64,000 bases of DNA from Anaerocolumna aminovalerica (GTDB taxonomy: Bacteria; Bacillota; Clostridia; Lachnospirales; Lachnospiraceae). Positions 45,120 to 55,164 of this stretch are shown one piece after another. The position numbers and the translations under genes were made by a program. Below the pieces are notes generated by a model. The model was not told where the DNA came from. It made no database searches and saw only the letters and a program-made list of their open reading frames with translations. The stretch is from contig NZ_FOWD01000016.1 of assembly GCF_900115365.1 (NCBI RefSeq), positions 38,637 to 102,636 of the forward strand, given 5' to 3'. Position 1 is the first letter of the stretch; the number at the start of each line of letters is the position of its first letter.

Positions 45120-46284
45120 CTATATTCCTCCTGATAATTTCAAGACACATTCTTCCATTATGATAGGGACATTTCCATGGTTCTACAATTGGTTTCTTGC
45201 TTGTTGGATTTCCGTCTTCATTCACCTCCCAAAACCATTCTGAGTTCTTTCTTTTATCAACAAGAAATTGTTTAATAAAATTCCAGATAGAAATTACAGC
45301 TTCCATATATTCCTTCTTTTTCATATCATTTTGATAACCATTTAAAAAGCCAACTATGGCTTCAGCCTGAACCCACCAAATCCTAGAAGTGTTATCCACT
45401 CCATTTTCACATTCATTTAGAAGAGAATGTCTGACATAAGCCCTTTCATAAACTATCTGTGTTAAATTAGAGATAATTGGTTTCACTCTTTTGGTATAAG
45501 CCACATCATTCAATACTTCTAAGCCACGATCCAGTAGCCATGCTGTTTCAATATCATGACCATAGGACTGAAGATCAATTAAACTATTCCAATCTTTATC
45601 AAAAAAAACATCTTGGCGTAGTTTCTCTGGATTATATATTTTTTCCATAAAAATATCTAACATAAATCGTAATCTATTCTTAATTTTTTCTTCTTCTGTT
45701 ACTCTGTAAAGTTCAGTATATGCCTCAAAAACATGTAGAAGTGTATTCATTGTTTTTTCTGCAATAATACCATTTTCAGAGAGTTTATCATTATTAACTG
45801 GCTCAAATTTAATATTAAAAGCTTCTTTATACCCATTAATATCCAAGCAGTTATCTTCGATAACATCATAAATAGACCATGCTAGTTCTATTGCTTCTGT
45901 CTTTTTCGAAATTTCATAATATGAAGATAATGCATACACCGCAAATGCCTGATTATATGTATGCTTTGTATTATCATAAACGGTTCCATCATAATTCAAT
46001 GACCAATAGACTCCACCATTTATCTTATCGATACAGTGTTCTTTCAGAAAAGTATAAGCATGGTTAGCTTCTTTTAGTAGACTTTCATCTTTTAATAATT
46101 TATAAGCATTGGAAAAAAACCAGAGAATTCTACTATTTAAAATACAACCCTTTACTGCCTTCTCATTTATTTTCAAATCGTAATTAACATATCCATAATA
46201 TCCACCATAAACATCATCATGAATACTCTTCCAAAATGGGATAATTACATTATTTAAATGATTTCTCACTTCTTCAATTAGCAT
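45109..46284 (-). CDS. Cellobiose 2-epimerase (AGE family)
   Basis: This 391-residue (alpha/alpha)6-barrel enzyme epimerises the reducing-end sugar of beta-1,4 disaccharides, here probably mannobiose to mannosylglucose. Typical segments are [48 protein letters not shown] and [19 protein letters not shown], which hold the catalytic histidines. It is cytoplasmic. It sits between two GH130 phosphorylases in one operon, which supports mannobiose as substrate rather than cellobiose. Confidence 0.9.
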   Translation of the reverse strand: MLIEEVRNHLNNVIIPFWKSIHDDVYGGYYGYVNYDLKINEKAVKGCILNSRILWFFSNAYKLLKDESLLKEANHAYTFLKEHCIDKINGGVYWSLNYDGTVYDNTKHTYNQAFAVYALSSYYEISKKTEAIELAWSIYDVIEDNCLDINGYKEAFNIKFEPVNNDKLSENGIIAEKTMNTLLHVFEAYTELYRVTEEEKIKNRLRFMLDIFMEKIYNPEKLRQDVFFDKDWNSLIDLQSYGHDIETAWLLDRGLEVLNDVAYTKRVKPIISNLTQIVYERAYVRHSLLNECENGVDNTSRIWWVQAEAIVGFLNGYQNDMKKKEYMEAVISIWNFIKQFLVDKRKNSEWFWEVNEDGNPTSKKPIVEPWKCPYHNGRMCLEIIRRNIDAA

Positions 46285-46299
46285 ATTTCTACCTCGTAC

Positions 46300-47322
46300 T
46301 TATCTTTTCCCAATTTCCGTATCCGATTCTGATACTTTACTATTATCTTTAATATAACCAACTAATTCATCAACTTTTGAAAATGCCAAACCTACATAAC
46401 TATCTGCTGCCCCATAATAGATTGCAATTCTTCCCGTTGCAGCATCATGAATTGTAGCACAAGGAAACGTTACATTAGGTACGAATCCTCTTTCTTCATA
46501 CCATTCCTCAGGCGTTAATAAAAAATTCTCACAACGATATTTTATTATGGATGGATTATCCATATCTAATATGGCCCCACCAATGCTATACACATAACCA
46601 TTACAGGTGCTGGATACTCCGTGATATAGTAGCAACCATCCTTCTGTTGTCTCAATAGGAGCTGCTCCCCCTCCAATTTTAAGAGATTCCCACCAGTTGG
46701 AGCTTTTTCCCATTACATGTCTGTGTTTACCCCAGTAAACCATATCTTTACTTTCACTCACAAAGATATCACCAAAAGGAGTATGTCCACTATCACTTGG
46801 ACGAGATAGCATTAAAAAATTTCCATTAATCTTTCTTGGAAATAGTACTGCATTACGGTTAAATGGTAAAAATGGATTTTCGATACGAATAAATTTTTTG
46901 AAATCCTTCGTTTTTGCCATCCCAATAGCCGCACCATAAAAGTCCTGACACCAGATTATGTAATAAATATCCTCTACTTTTACTAAGCGTGGATCATATG
47001 CATACAATGGCATGAATGGATTGCCCTCTTCATCTTCAAAAGGTATTCTGTTCTCATCAAAGTTCCATGTTATTCCATCCTCACTTCTTCCTAAATAAAT
47101 ATATGGAATTCCATTGGTTTGTTCACCACGAAAAACTCCAATGAACTCACCCCCGTAAGGAATAACTGCACTATTGAATATTCTTGCAACTCCTTTTACT
47201 GGATTTCTACCAATAATTGGGTTGTTGGAATACCTCCATACTGGAGAACCATACTTTCCTCCCTTCTTCTCCTCCCATGGTATCTTTTCTACTATATTTC
47301 CTATAATTTTTATGTCACCCAT
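46300..47322 (-). CDS. GH130 beta-1,4-mannooligosaccharide phosphorylase
   Basis: This 340-residue GH130 enzyme fits subfamily 2, which phosphorolyses mannooligosaccharides to mannose-1-phosphate and a shorter chain. Visible motifs are RIFNSAVIPYGGEFIGVFRGEQ, the catalytic Asp in YAYDPRLVKVED and GGGAAPIETTEGWLLLYHGV. It is shorter than the mannosylglucose enzyme downstream, as is typical. GGAG lies before the ATG. It is directly upstream of the epimerase (15-bp gap). Confidence 0.88.
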   Translation of the reverse strand: MGDIKIIGNIVEKIPWEEKKGGKYGSPVWRYSNNPIIGRNPVKGVARIFNSAVIPYGGEFIGVFRGEQTNGIPYIYLGRSEDGITWNFDENRIPFEDEEGNPFMPLYAYDPRLVKVEDIYYIIWCQDFYGAAIGMAKTKDFKKFIRIENPFLPFNRNAVLFPRKINGNFLMLSRPSDSGHTPFGDIFVSESKDMVYWGKHRHVMGKSSNWWESLKIGGGAAPIETTEGWLLLYHGVSSTCNGYVYSIGGAILDMDNPSIIKYRCENFLLTPEEWYEERGFVPNVTFPCATIHDAATGRIAIYYGAADSYVGLAFSKVDELVGYIKDNSKVSESDTEIGKR

Positions 47323-47358
47323 AGAATCTCCTATCTGCCTTTTAAGGCTATTTAATTT

Positions 47359-48198
47359 TTATCCTTTTACTGCACCTTGTGTTAATCCACTATATATTTG
47401 CTTTTGGCATATAATAAAAACAATAAGGGCAGGCAATAGAGTAATAATTACACCTGCACATATATAGTTATACTGATTTCCCATTGGGCCAGTAAATTTA
47501 TATAAAGAAGTAGCTACTGTTACCAATTTGTCTTTTGATTGAAGGTAAAGATTTGCCATATAATATTCATTATAAGTACTTACCCCTTTTAATATAGCTA
47601 CTGTTATAATTGCCGGTTTTAATAAAGGTAATAATATCTTAAAAAAAACACCAAAATAGCTTGCACCATCAATAATAGCTGATTCATCTAATGAAACAGG
47701 AATGTTTTCAAAGAATTGTAAGAATATATAAATAGATATGACATCCGTTCCCATCATAAGAATCATGTAACCTACCATAGTATTTATCAAATTTAAGCTA
47801 TACATAATCTGATATACGGTTACCTGCATGGCAATACCAGGTAATAATGTTGCAACTAAAAACAGATTACGTATTAATCTATTCCCTCTAAATTGAAAAC
47901 GATTTAATACATAAGCTAACATGGTACCTATCATTATTGCTCCGGCTAAAACAACAATCATAATGATTAAGGAATTTATGAATGCCTTTCCCATATTTGC
48001 TTTTTCCCAAGCAATCTTAAAATTTCCTATGTAACCCCAGTTTTCTGGCAAAGTCATAACATTGGTTCTTGAATATTCTTCTTCTGTTTTAAAGGCTGTA
48101 ATTGCACAAACAACAACAGGAATTATTGACAAAAAAGATCCGAAAAGCAATGAGGCATATTTTATTAATATTAATATTGTATATTGTAATTTTTTCAT
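47359..48198 (-). CDS. Mannooligosaccharide ABC transporter permease (MalG-like)
   Basis: This 279-residue permease has six helices and the EAA loop LDESAIIDGASYFGVFFKILLPLLKP. It ends SGLTQGAVKG. It shares one base (ATGA-type junction) with the upstream permease gene and lies 36 bp before the GH130 gene, so it is in the same operon. A role in mannooligosaccharide import is inferred from context. Confidence 0.9.
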   Translation of the reverse strand: MKKLQYTILILIKYASLLFGSFLSIIPVVVCAITAFKTEEEYSRTNVMTLPENWGYIGNFKIAWEKANMGKAFINSLIIMIVVLAGAIMIGTMLAYVLNRFQFRGNRLIRNLFLVATLLPGIAMQVTVYQIMYSLNLINTMVGYMILMMGTDVISIYIFLQFFENIPVSLDESAIIDGASYFGVFFKILLPLLKPAIITVAILKGVSTYNEYYMANLYLQSKDKLVTVATSLYKFTGPMGNQYNYICAGVIITLLPALIVFIICQKQIYSGLTQGAVKG

Positions 48199-49181
48199 TA
48201 TTTTGCCTCCTTCGCCATCTTTTTAGCTATTTTTTTTGAGCTGTCTTCATTTCCATCATTAAATACATACCGGAAAAACATTTTCTGCAATAAGGTTGCA
48301 AATAAAATAATAATCAACAGTATTACTGCCATTGCAGATGCTAAGCCAACTTTCATATTTTGGTGGGCAATACGATCCATGATTACAAAATAAGTTCCTG
48401 TTCCAAAATTGCCACCTGTTATTACATATGGAGGTTCAAACGCACTTAAAGAACCTGTAATGGAAAGTATTAAATTAAGAACAACAATGGTTTTTATACT
48501 TGGTAATATAATATATCTAAATTTCTGCCAATAATTTGCACCATCCAGTGCAGCAGCTTCATACATTTCGCTATCAACAGACATAATTGCACCAATAAAC
48601 AGCACCATATTCTGACCCATATACCTCCAAACAGAAGCAGCAGCTAATGAAATATTATTAATTCTCATGTCTTTTAACCAATATGGTAGTTTTTCTAAAT
48701 CAAATCCTAAGAATCCCAATAAAGAATCCAATACAAAACCTCTTGTATAAAAAAATTTAAATATAAATCCCACAGCAATACCACATATTAAATAAGGGAA
48801 AAACAACATTCCTTTAAACAGACCTCCCCCTTTAACTTTAAAACTTAATAGTGTAGCAAAATATAGTGCAAGTGCTAATTGCACAAAAGATGCTCCCATA
48901 TAATAAAAACTTAGTTTTAGCGCTTTAAAACAATCGTCTCTTTGAAAGACATCAATATAATTCCTTAATCCTACAAATTCCCGTTTTCCAATATATTTCA
49001 TATTAAAGAAACTAAATTCAACCATTTTCCCAAAAGGTAGGTATGTAAATACAAATAATAGTACCAGTGGTATAAACATAAATGTAACAACAACAGTAGC
49101 TCGTTGTCCTTTACTACTTTTTAGCCATTTAATAAAGCCTTTTGATTTTCCTGATGATTTATGAACACTTAACTCACTCAT
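48198..49181 (-). CDS. Mannooligosaccharide ABC transporter permease (MalF-like)
   Basis: This 327-residue permease has a basic N-terminus, six membrane helices and the EAA loop MYEAAALDGANYWQKFRYIILPSIKT. The C-terminus is a Lys-rich cytoplasmic tail (NEDSSKKIAKKMAKEAK). A 12-bp hairpin in the 82-bp gap separates it from the binding-protein gene and may lower its expression relative to that gene. Confidence 0.9.
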   Translation of the reverse strand: MSELSVHKSSGKSKGFIKWLKSSKGQRATVVVTFMFIPLVLLFVFTYLPFGKMVEFSFFNMKYIGKREFVGLRNYIDVFQRDDCFKALKLSFYYMGASFVQLALALYFATLLSFKVKGGGLFKGMLFFPYLICGIAVGFIFKFFYTRGFVLDSLLGFLGFDLEKLPYWLKDMRINNISLAAASVWRYMGQNMVLFIGAIMSVDSEMYEAAALDGANYWQKFRYIILPSIKTIVVLNLILSITGSLSAFEPPYVITGGNFGTGTYFVIMDRIAHQNMKVGLASAMAVILLIIILFATLLQKMFFRYVFNDGNEDSSKKIAKKMAKEAK

Positions 49182-49199
49182 ATTTACCTCCTGTTAAGA

Positions 49200-49232
49200 A
49201 GGGTGTACTTATAGCATAGTTAAGTACACCCT
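49200..49232 (-). promoter_or_regulatory. Intercistronic hairpin after the binding-protein gene
   Basis: A perfect 12-bp stem (49200-49211 with 49221-49232) with a 9-nt loop lies between the lipoprotein and permease genes. There is no long T-run, so partial termination or protection of the upstream mRNA 3' end is more likely than full termination. This layout is common for ABC operons that need excess binding protein. Confidence 0.65.
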
Positions 49233-49263
49233 AAAAACTTATGCTTTATCTGATGACTACCCG

Positions 49264-50673
49264 TTATCTCACTTTAATACCAAACTTTTCCTGTGCCTTT
49301 GACCATTTTGCATTCCAATCAGCTACGATTTCATCAAGTGTCATATCGCCTGTTAATGCATGCTCTAACACTTGACTAACATGGTAATTATCTACATTTA
49401 AGCCAATTTCAGATTCATTATTTATATCGTTAAAGAAAGTTTCTTCTCCAGGAGCTGCTGGGTTGTCTATTACTAAATCAACACCATCAAATGCAGATAA
49501 AACATCAGGATATTCTGCACCTACTTTAATTGGAATACCACCCTGATCATATGCAAAATTAGATTCTTCTGTTAACCATTTAATATACAGCATAGAAGCA
49601 ATCTTATTTTCTTCTGAACTATTAATATTAATTCCATAGTTATAGTCAGGTCCTGCAGTAGCATATTGTTTCCCATTTATAGTAATAGGAAATGGCATAT
49701 AACCAATATCATCGCCATTCTCACCCGCTTCTTGCATCTGCGTAACAGCCCAAGAACCCAGTACCATTGTTCCAATTTCACCATTATTAATCATACCTTT
49801 ACAGCCTTCCCAATCCGTTGTAGTTGGGTCGTCCTCAATCAACCCTCTTGCAGTTGCTTCATATAATACATAATAAACTGCATAAGGTCCTGTCATATCA
49901 TCACGTTTTGAAAATGGATTTTTACCATGTACTAAGCCATTATTCATAAAATCAGGATCACCTGTTGCGGATCCCCCTATGTATGCATCCCATGCTGTCA
50001 TTGTCCAATTAGCAGCAAAATTAGAATACATTGGAATTGCATCTGTATTATCTTTGATTTTTTGCAGAACTGCTAAGAAATCATCTGGCGTCCTAGGCAT
50101 TTCCGTAATACCAGCTTTTTCAAATACCTTTTTATTATAGACAATACCTTGTGCAGTACCAGTAGATGGAATACCATATACTTTATCTTGATAAGAAAAA
50201 TTATTTAACATAATATATTCCTTATCAAGAGATGGTTTATCTCCAAAGCTAACAAATAAATTTGGTAGTTCATTCTTATCTATGGTTGTTGGTATCATGC
50301 AGATATCTCCCCAGTTATCTGTTGTTAATCTGATTGTAATATCTTCAAAATAATCAGTAGCTGCTTCGTATTCAATATTAATACCAGGATATATCTTCTG
50401 GAATTTTTTTATATAATCTGCAAATATTGTGTCGACAAGATCTGTTCTGTTTGTTAAAAACTTAATTGTTGCTTTAATGTCTTTGTAATCCTCACCTAAT
50501 TTAATTTGATCAATAGTTTTAAGTGTTGAAGAATTACTATCTGCCCCATCCCCTTTTTCACTCACTTGTTCTTTCTCCGTATCTACTGTTTTTTTCTTAT
50601 CACCACATCCAACAAGAGATACTGCAAGAATACATAATAACCCTAAGCTTAGCACTTTTTTCACTAATTTCAT
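49264..50673 (-). CDS. Mannooligosaccharide-binding lipoprotein of ABC importer
   Basis: This 469-residue solute-binding protein has a lipoprotein signal (LLCILAVSLVGCGDKKK, Cys at about 23), an Asp/Ser-rich tether and a family 1 fold (KVYGIPSTGTAQGIVYNKKVFEKAG). Several exposed Trp residues (NWTMTAWDAY, TTTDWEGC) could stack on sugars. It is first in the operon behind a promoter with an inverted repeat. Binding of mannooligosaccharides is inferred from its neighbours. Confidence 0.88.
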   Translation of the reverse strand: MKLVKKVLSLGLLCILAVSLVGCGDKKKTVDTEKEQVSEKGDGADSNSSTLKTIDQIKLGEDYKDIKATIKFLTNRTDLVDTIFADYIKKFQKIYPGINIEYEAATDYFEDITIRLTTDNWGDICMIPTTIDKNELPNLFVSFGDKPSLDKEYIMLNNFSYQDKVYGIPSTGTAQGIVYNKKVFEKAGITEMPRTPDDFLAVLQKIKDNTDAIPMYSNFAANWTMTAWDAYIGGSATGDPDFMNNGLVHGKNPFSKRDDMTGPYAVYYVLYEATARGLIEDDPTTTDWEGCKGMINNGEIGTMVLGSWAVTQMQEAGENGDDIGYMPFPITINGKQYATAGPDYNYGININSSEENKIASMLYIKWLTEESNFAYDQGGIPIKVGAEYPDVLSAFDGVDLVIDNPAAPGEETFFNDINNESEIGLNVDNYHVSQVLEHALTGDMTLDEIVADWNAKWSKAQEKFGIKVR

Positions 50674-51062
50674 ACCTTATCCTCCTTATAATTTTTTAAG
50701 TTAATTTAATTATTTTAACTTAAATATATTGTACTATAAAATTATTTTTTAGTCATTATATTATCTTGCGTTTTATAGCAGTATATTGTATTTTTTTATT
50801 ATAATATTAAATTTATATTAGTACAAACTATATTTTCTAGTATTTTTACACAATTTTTTATATTGTAAAATTAGAACAAACTTGTAGATTAATGTACTTT
50901 TACTTCGAATTTATTCTTAATTTAATATAAATATTAGACTGATTCAACACAAATAATTCTATTACTTAATTATATAGTTGCATTTACTTAATTTTTATCA
51001 TATAATTTTTTTAATATTACCCAATCAATCATAGGCGATTAATTAATTGAAAGGAGAATATT
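50674..51062. other. Divergent promoter region of the mannan operon
   Basis: No gene is seen. On the minus strand ATGACT (50751-50756) and TACAAT (50728-50733), 17 bp apart, form a plausible promoter for the binding-protein operon. TTAAGTTAA (50696-50704) and TTAACTTAA (50715-50723) form an inverted repeat just after the expected transcript start. The remainder is very AT-rich and must hold the promoter of the AraC gene. Confidence 0.5.
50696..50756 (-). promoter_or_regulatory. Mannan operon promoter with operator-like inverted repeat
   Basis: The -35/-10 pair described for this region is followed by 9-bp perfect inverted arms around a 10-bp AT centre. Sites built from the same AAGTTAA/TTAACTT half occur before the lacI-type gene (53059-53072 region) and before the GH36 gene (57974-57987 region). 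Binding by the adjacent LacI-family regulator is inferred. Confidence 0.5.
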
Positions 51063-51959
51063 ATGGAATTTCGAGAAGAATTTTTAGATTCATTACTATC
51101 AAATGAAATACTAACACCGTCGATTTCTTTAACTACTTATATTCCAGAATCAATACCAGTGTCTGAGAAATCTTCAAAAGCTCTTTTTTACCTGCAGGGA
51201 TATGGTGATTTAAATGTTAATGCCCCATATTATTATGAAATCGAGAATTTAAACTCTTATCTTATTCTTTATACCTTAGAAGGAAAAGGTATTATTTCCT
51301 ATAGGGGCAGAACCTATTTATTAACAGCTGGTTCTCTTATCTTTATAGATTGCCATTTAAAATATTCTATAAAAATCCATGATTGTAACTCATGGCATTT
51401 TCATCATGTATTTTTTAATGGGGGAGCAAGTAAATACTATTACAATTTATATATACATGATAATTCTATCATGATTAGTTTAAATGATTATTCACCCATA
51501 CCTAATATATTTGATAATTTAAAACATAACCACTTTGCTAATACTATATTTGACGAATTAAGAAATTCTAGAACTCTGACAGATTTGTTAAGTGAAATAT
51601 TATTTGAGAAAAATCATAAAAGAAAGGAAAAAGAAAATATACCATCTTATATTCTTGATATAAAAAGACAGTTTGAAAACAACTATAATGAATTCTATTC
51701 TTTAGACGCTCTTGCTTTAAAATATAATAAAAGTAAATATCGCATTTCCAGAGAATTTATAAGTTACCTGGAACTCTCACCGATTAATTATTTAATCAAC
51801 TGCCGCATGAATGCTGCTAAAAATCTGCTATGGACAACGGATTATACTATAAATGAAATTAGTTCCCTTATTGGTATTGATAATACTAGCCATTTTATTA
51901 GACTATTCAAAAAGACAATGGGTGTCACTCCCTTAAATTATAGGAGGCAACGCCCATAG
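51063..51959 (+). CDS. AraC family transcriptional regulator
   Basis: This 298-residue protein has a cupin-type sensing half (SYLILYTLEGKGIISYRGRTYLLTAGSLIFIDCH) and a C-terminal AraC domain (ALALKYNKSKYRISREFISYLELSPINYL, ISSLIGIDNTSHFIRLFKKTMGVTPLNY). It is divergent from the mannan importer operon and convergent with the LacI-type gene. It probably activates mannan genes on binding a sugar. AAAGGAG precedes the start. Confidence 0.87.
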   Translation: MEFREEFLDSLLSNEILTPSISLTTYIPESIPVSEKSSKALFYLQGYGDLNVNAPYYYEIENLNSYLILYTLEGKGIISYRGRTYLLTAGSLIFIDCHLKYSIKIHDCNSWHFHHVFFNGGASKYYYNLYIHDNSIMISLNDYSPIPNIFDNLKHNHFANTIFDELRNSRTLTDLLSEILFEKNHKRKEKENIPSYILDIKRQFENNYNEFYSLDALALKYNKSKYRISREFISYLELSPINYLINCRMNAAKNLLWTTDYTINEISSLIGIDNTSHFIRLFKKTMGVTPLNYRRQRP

Positions 51960-51985
51960 AAACCACGCATATTAGACTAATCCAG

Positions 51986-52993
51986 TTATCTAATATCTTT
52001 TACACTTTCTTTAATTATTACCTGACCTTCTACTACCTTGATGCCACCTTTATAAGTACCTTGAATCTTTTCAAGAATAGCCTCAACACTAATTATAGCC
52101 ATTTCCTTCATATCAACTTCATAGGTAGTGATACCAACATTACTAAGGCTGGGAAATAAAAAATTATCAAATCCAACTACAGAAATGTCCTCTGGAACTC
52201 GATAACCATTTTTATTTAGTTCTCTAATTAATACTGATGCGACAAAATCACAATTACATACAAATGCAGTTGGCATATTCTTAGGAATATTAATAATAAT
52301 ATCTCCTGATTCTATGTTTCTATCTGACAATACCCATTCTTCTCGAACCTTGACACCATGTTCTAATAATGATTTGCAATAACCAAAATAGCGATCTGTA
52401 ATACTACTCGTAGCCAATAAAGATCCGACATATGCTATATCTTTATGTCCCATTTCAAATAAGTAATTCGTCATTAGATACATTCCATAATAGCTATCAG
52501 AGATAACAGAATCATATTGGGATTTTTCATCATAGAAATCTAATAGTAATAATGGTACTTGCGATACTTCATATAACTTTTCCCGAAATTCTTTACTAAT
52601 CTTGCCAATGATAATTAAGCCATCCACTTTTTTCTCACGAATGATTTTAGGGCATACTAGATTCTTCTCATCCTGTCTGTTTAATACTTCTAATAAAGTA
52701 AAACAGTCTTTGTTACTCCCCTGAGTTACAACATTTTGATAGAGTTCCCAGTAAAATGAAGTATATTGTGATAAATATCGTTCTGACACAATGACACCAA
52801 TATTCTTATTGACAATATTACTCTCTGATTTGATAGAGGATGGATGCCTATATCCCATTTCTTTGGCTAAAACTTTTATTTTTTCTCGCATCTCTTCACT
52901 GACACCTTGTTTATCAGCCAATGCTTTTGAAACAGTTACTGTACTCACATTTAATACACTTGCTATATCAGCTAACTTTACAACTTTTGCCAT
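51986..52993 (-). CDS. LacI family transcriptional regulator
   Basis: This 335-residue repressor has the N-terminal helix-turn-helix and hinge (KLADIASVLNVSTVTVSKALADKQGVSEEMREKI, about residues 5-60). A periplasmic-binding-like sensing domain follows (NIGVIVSERYLSQYTSFYWELYQ, DISVVGFDNFLFPSLSNVGITTYEVDM). It lies between the two mannan operons. AT-rich palindromes containing TTAATTATAATTAA precede this gene and the GH36 operon, suggesting autoregulation and joint control. Confidence 0.88.
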   Translation of the reverse strand: MAKVVKLADIASVLNVSTVTVSKALADKQGVSEEMREKIKVLAKEMGYRHPSSIKSESNIVNKNIGVIVSERYLSQYTSFYWELYQNVVTQGSNKDCFTLLEVLNRQDEKNLVCPKIIREKKVDGLIIIGKISKEFREKLYEVSQVPLLLLDFYDEKSQYDSVISDSYYGMYLMTNYLFEMGHKDIAYVGSLLATSSITDRYFGYCKSLLEHGVKVREEWVLSDRNIESGDIIINIPKNMPTAFVCNCDFVASVLIRELNKNGYRVPEDISVVGFDNFLFPSLSNVGITTYEVDMKEMAIISVEAILEKIQGTYKGGIKVVEGQVIIKESVKDIR

Positions 52994-53058
52994 TCCTTGT
53001 ACCTCCAGCCTCTTATATATAATATTTAAAAGGTTAATTTAATTTTTTTTAAGTTAAA

Positions 53059-53072
53059 TTAATTATAATTAA
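53059..53072 (-). promoter_or_regulatory. Operator-like palindrome before the lacI-type gene
   Basis: TTAATTATAATTAA is an exact 14-bp palindrome. With its flanks it extends to about 24 bp with one mismatched pair (TTAA-N-TTAATTATAATTAA-N-TTAA form). The same 14 bp stand before the GH36 operon at 57974-57987. The very high AT content of the area makes chance matches possible. Confidence 0.5.
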
Positions 53073-53182
53073 GTTAATTAGGTTTGTCAACTTAAAATAA
53101 CAGTTATAAAAATTTAAAAATAAACATTGGTTTATTATAAATTAAGGGCTTCGCCGCATTTTTTTACTATTTGTTAAAAATT

Positions 53183-53220
53183 AAGCAGAGTATAATTTTT
53201 TGATACTCTGCTTTTTTAGT
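53183..53220 (-). terminator. Terminator of the manA operon
   Basis: A perfect 11-bp stem (53183-53193 with 53203-53213) lies 23 bp past the manA stop, flanked by T-rich tracts on both strands. Confidence 0.75.
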
Positions 53221-53242
53221 AATACTATATTTGATGTCTTAA

Positions 53243-54226
53243 CTAAATGATATCAATTCCAATTCTCACAGAAGGCTTCTTACCCCTTATAGTTGTTATC
53301 AGTGCATCACAGCTTCCTTCAACCATATAGTTGCCAGTTCCTGCTGGAAGAAAAAAGCTATCGCCCTTTTTATAGGAAAGAATATCCTCACCTCCAGATA
53401 TTTTTCCTTCTCCATCAAGCATAAGTATACTGACAAAAGATTCTTCCAACACCTGTCCTTTCATGAGGTGCATCATCTTTCCATCCAAGTTTAGCTTATC
53501 TACTGTAAAATAGTCACAGTCTGCCACATGGGGATAACAGTTCTTACTCTTGTTCAGTGGAACACGGTTTGTTACCGCCAGGGCCTTATCAATATGAAGC
53601 TCTCTCTTTTTTCCATCCTTTCCTACTCTTCCGTAATCATATATTCGGTATGTTAGGTTTGAATTTTGCTGTATTTCTGCTATCAGTATATCCTTACCAA
53701 TAGCATGTATCGTTCCTGGCTCGATGAAGAATACATCTCCTTTTTGAACCGGAACTGCATTAAGCACTTCTATCAGTGTATCATTGTGGATCCGTTCCTT
53801 GAACTCTTCCTTACTAATTTCTTTTTTAAAACCGTAGTAGAGAAATGCATCTTTTCCTGCATCCATCACATACCACATCTCCGTCTTTCCGTACTGTCCC
53901 TCATTTTTCATTGCATAATGGTTGTCCGGATGTACCTGAATAGAAAGATTCTGCTTTGCATCAATTAATTTGATAAGGATAGGAAATTCTTTGAATCGAC
54001 GGCAGTGAGTGCCCAGAACTACTTTCCCTTCCGCCTCAATATATTCTTCCAGCGTCTTCCCCATATAAGGCCCGTTGGCAACTATGGATGGACCATCAGG
54101 ATGGCAGGACAGCTCCCAGCTCTCAGCAAGAATGTCCCCGGAATATTTCTTTCCGTACTCATCTACCAGCTTGTGTCCACCCCATAAATAATCTTTAAAA
54201 CTTGGCTTTAACTTCAATATGCTCAT
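53243..54226 (-). CDS. manA: Mannose-6-phosphate isomerase, class I
   Basis: This 327-residue zinc enzyme interconverts mannose-6-phosphate and fructose-6-phosphate. It shows LKPSFKDYLWGGHKL, the metal-binding QVHPDNHYAMKNEG and GKTEMWYVMDAG, plus VFFIEPGTIHAIG. Length fits the short Firmicute ManA type. Its ATG overlaps the stop of the GH113 gene by 4 bp. It is the pathway exit from mannan to glycolysis. Confidence 0.93.
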   Translation of the reverse strand: MSILKLKPSFKDYLWGGHKLVDEYGKKYSGDILAESWELSCHPDGPSIVANGPYMGKTLEEYIEAEGKVVLGTHCRRFKEFPILIKLIDAKQNLSIQVHPDNHYAMKNEGQYGKTEMWYVMDAGKDAFLYYGFKKEISKEEFKERIHNDTLIEVLNAVPVQKGDVFFIEPGTIHAIGKDILIAEIQQNSNLTYRIYDYGRVGKDGKKRELHIDKALAVTNRVPLNKSKNCYPHVADCDYFTVDKLNLDGKMMHLMKGQVLEESFVSILMLDGEGKISGGEDILSYKKGDSFFLPAGTGNYMVEGSCDALITTIRGKKPSVRIGIDII

Positions 54227-55164
54227 AGCTTCTCACTCCTATCGCTGAAAAACCAGTGGATCACCTGCTCTGCCGGTTTTTCATATATTTGATAATATTT
54301 GTGATTTTCTGCTTCATCCGGTGAATAAAGCCTTGCATCCCAAGACCAGAAGGCCACTCCCTGCACCCATGATTTTTTTTTCATTGCATGAACAGCTTTT
54401 TCATACCATAGCTTCTGCTCCTGAAGATTTATACTGCCTTCTAATTTCCAGTCATTCGGTCTTTCCGATGAGCCTGTAGTTGACATACAACCACTTTCAG
54501 CAAAAAAGAACGGCTTTTTATATCTGTCTACCACTTTCTCTATCCTATTAAGCTGGTTCTCCCAGTCATCTGCAGGATAATATCCGCTGGAGGAGATTAC
54601 ATCCACACAGTCCCACCATTTCACATTATTCTCCTGATACTTGTCTGTATTGTAGCTAATCAGTCCATGATATTCTCCACGAATCTCCTCTATCAGCTTA
54701 CGCCACTCGGTTTCTCTTCGCTCCGCCATAACCATCTCGCAGCCTACGATGAACATCTCACAGCCATTCTCTTCGGCAATCGTTGCATAGTGAAGCTGAA
54801 AATCCGCATAAGATGAAAACCATTCGAACCATTTCGGCTCACATGGCACGTCTTCATCAAAAAAATTAATATGTGCACGCCACGTTCCGTTGAGACAATT
54901 CACTGTGGGCTTCAAAAACACTCTAAGCCCCATTTCCTGAGCGTGGTGGATCATACATTTCAGTTCTTTATCTGACATCGTGTGCTCTGAAGTATAGTCG
55001 ATTACCGTTGACTGAGGCGTCTGCTGTACACCCCCAGGTACCAGTATAACAGTATTCGTTCCCAACCGTTCTTTCATTATCTTCATACTAAGCAGGGGTT
55101 CCTCCCCCAACAGCGTATTCCGCCCCGCAAAGGGAGCAAATGTCATTCCTCTGATATATTCCAT
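54223..55164 (-). CDS. GH113 beta-mannanase/mannosidase-type enzyme
   Basis: This 313-residue glycoside hydrolase has the GH113 opening IRGMTFAPFAGR, the acid/base region FIVGCEMVMAERRETEW and the nucleophile region KPFFFAESGCMST. AFWSWDARLYSP lies near the end. No signal peptide is present, so it acts in the cytoplasm on imported mannooligosaccharides, unlike the secreted GH26. It is co-transcribed with manA. The region is somewhat richer in GC than the importer operon, which may mean separate acquisition. Confidence 0.87.
   Translation of the reverse strand: MEYIRGMTFAPFAGRNTLLGEEPLLSMKIMKERLGTNTVILVPGGVQQTPQSTVIDYTSEHTMSDKELKCMIHHAQEMGLRVFLKPTVNCLNGTWRAHINFFDEDVPCEPKWFEWFSSYADFQLHYATIAEENGCEMFIVGCEMVMAERRETEWRKLIEEIRGEYHGLISYNTDKYQENNVKWWDCVDVISSSGYYPADDWENQLNRIEKVVDRYKKPFFFAESGCMSTTGSSERPNDWKLEGSINLQEQKLWYEKAVHAMKKKSWVQGVAFWSWDARLYSPDEAENHKYYQIYEKPAEQVIHWFFSDRSEKL

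Noticed and set aside
47174..47467. 97-residue plus-strand frame over the GH130/permease junction
   Set aside because: It is antisense to two convincing genes and has no start signal.
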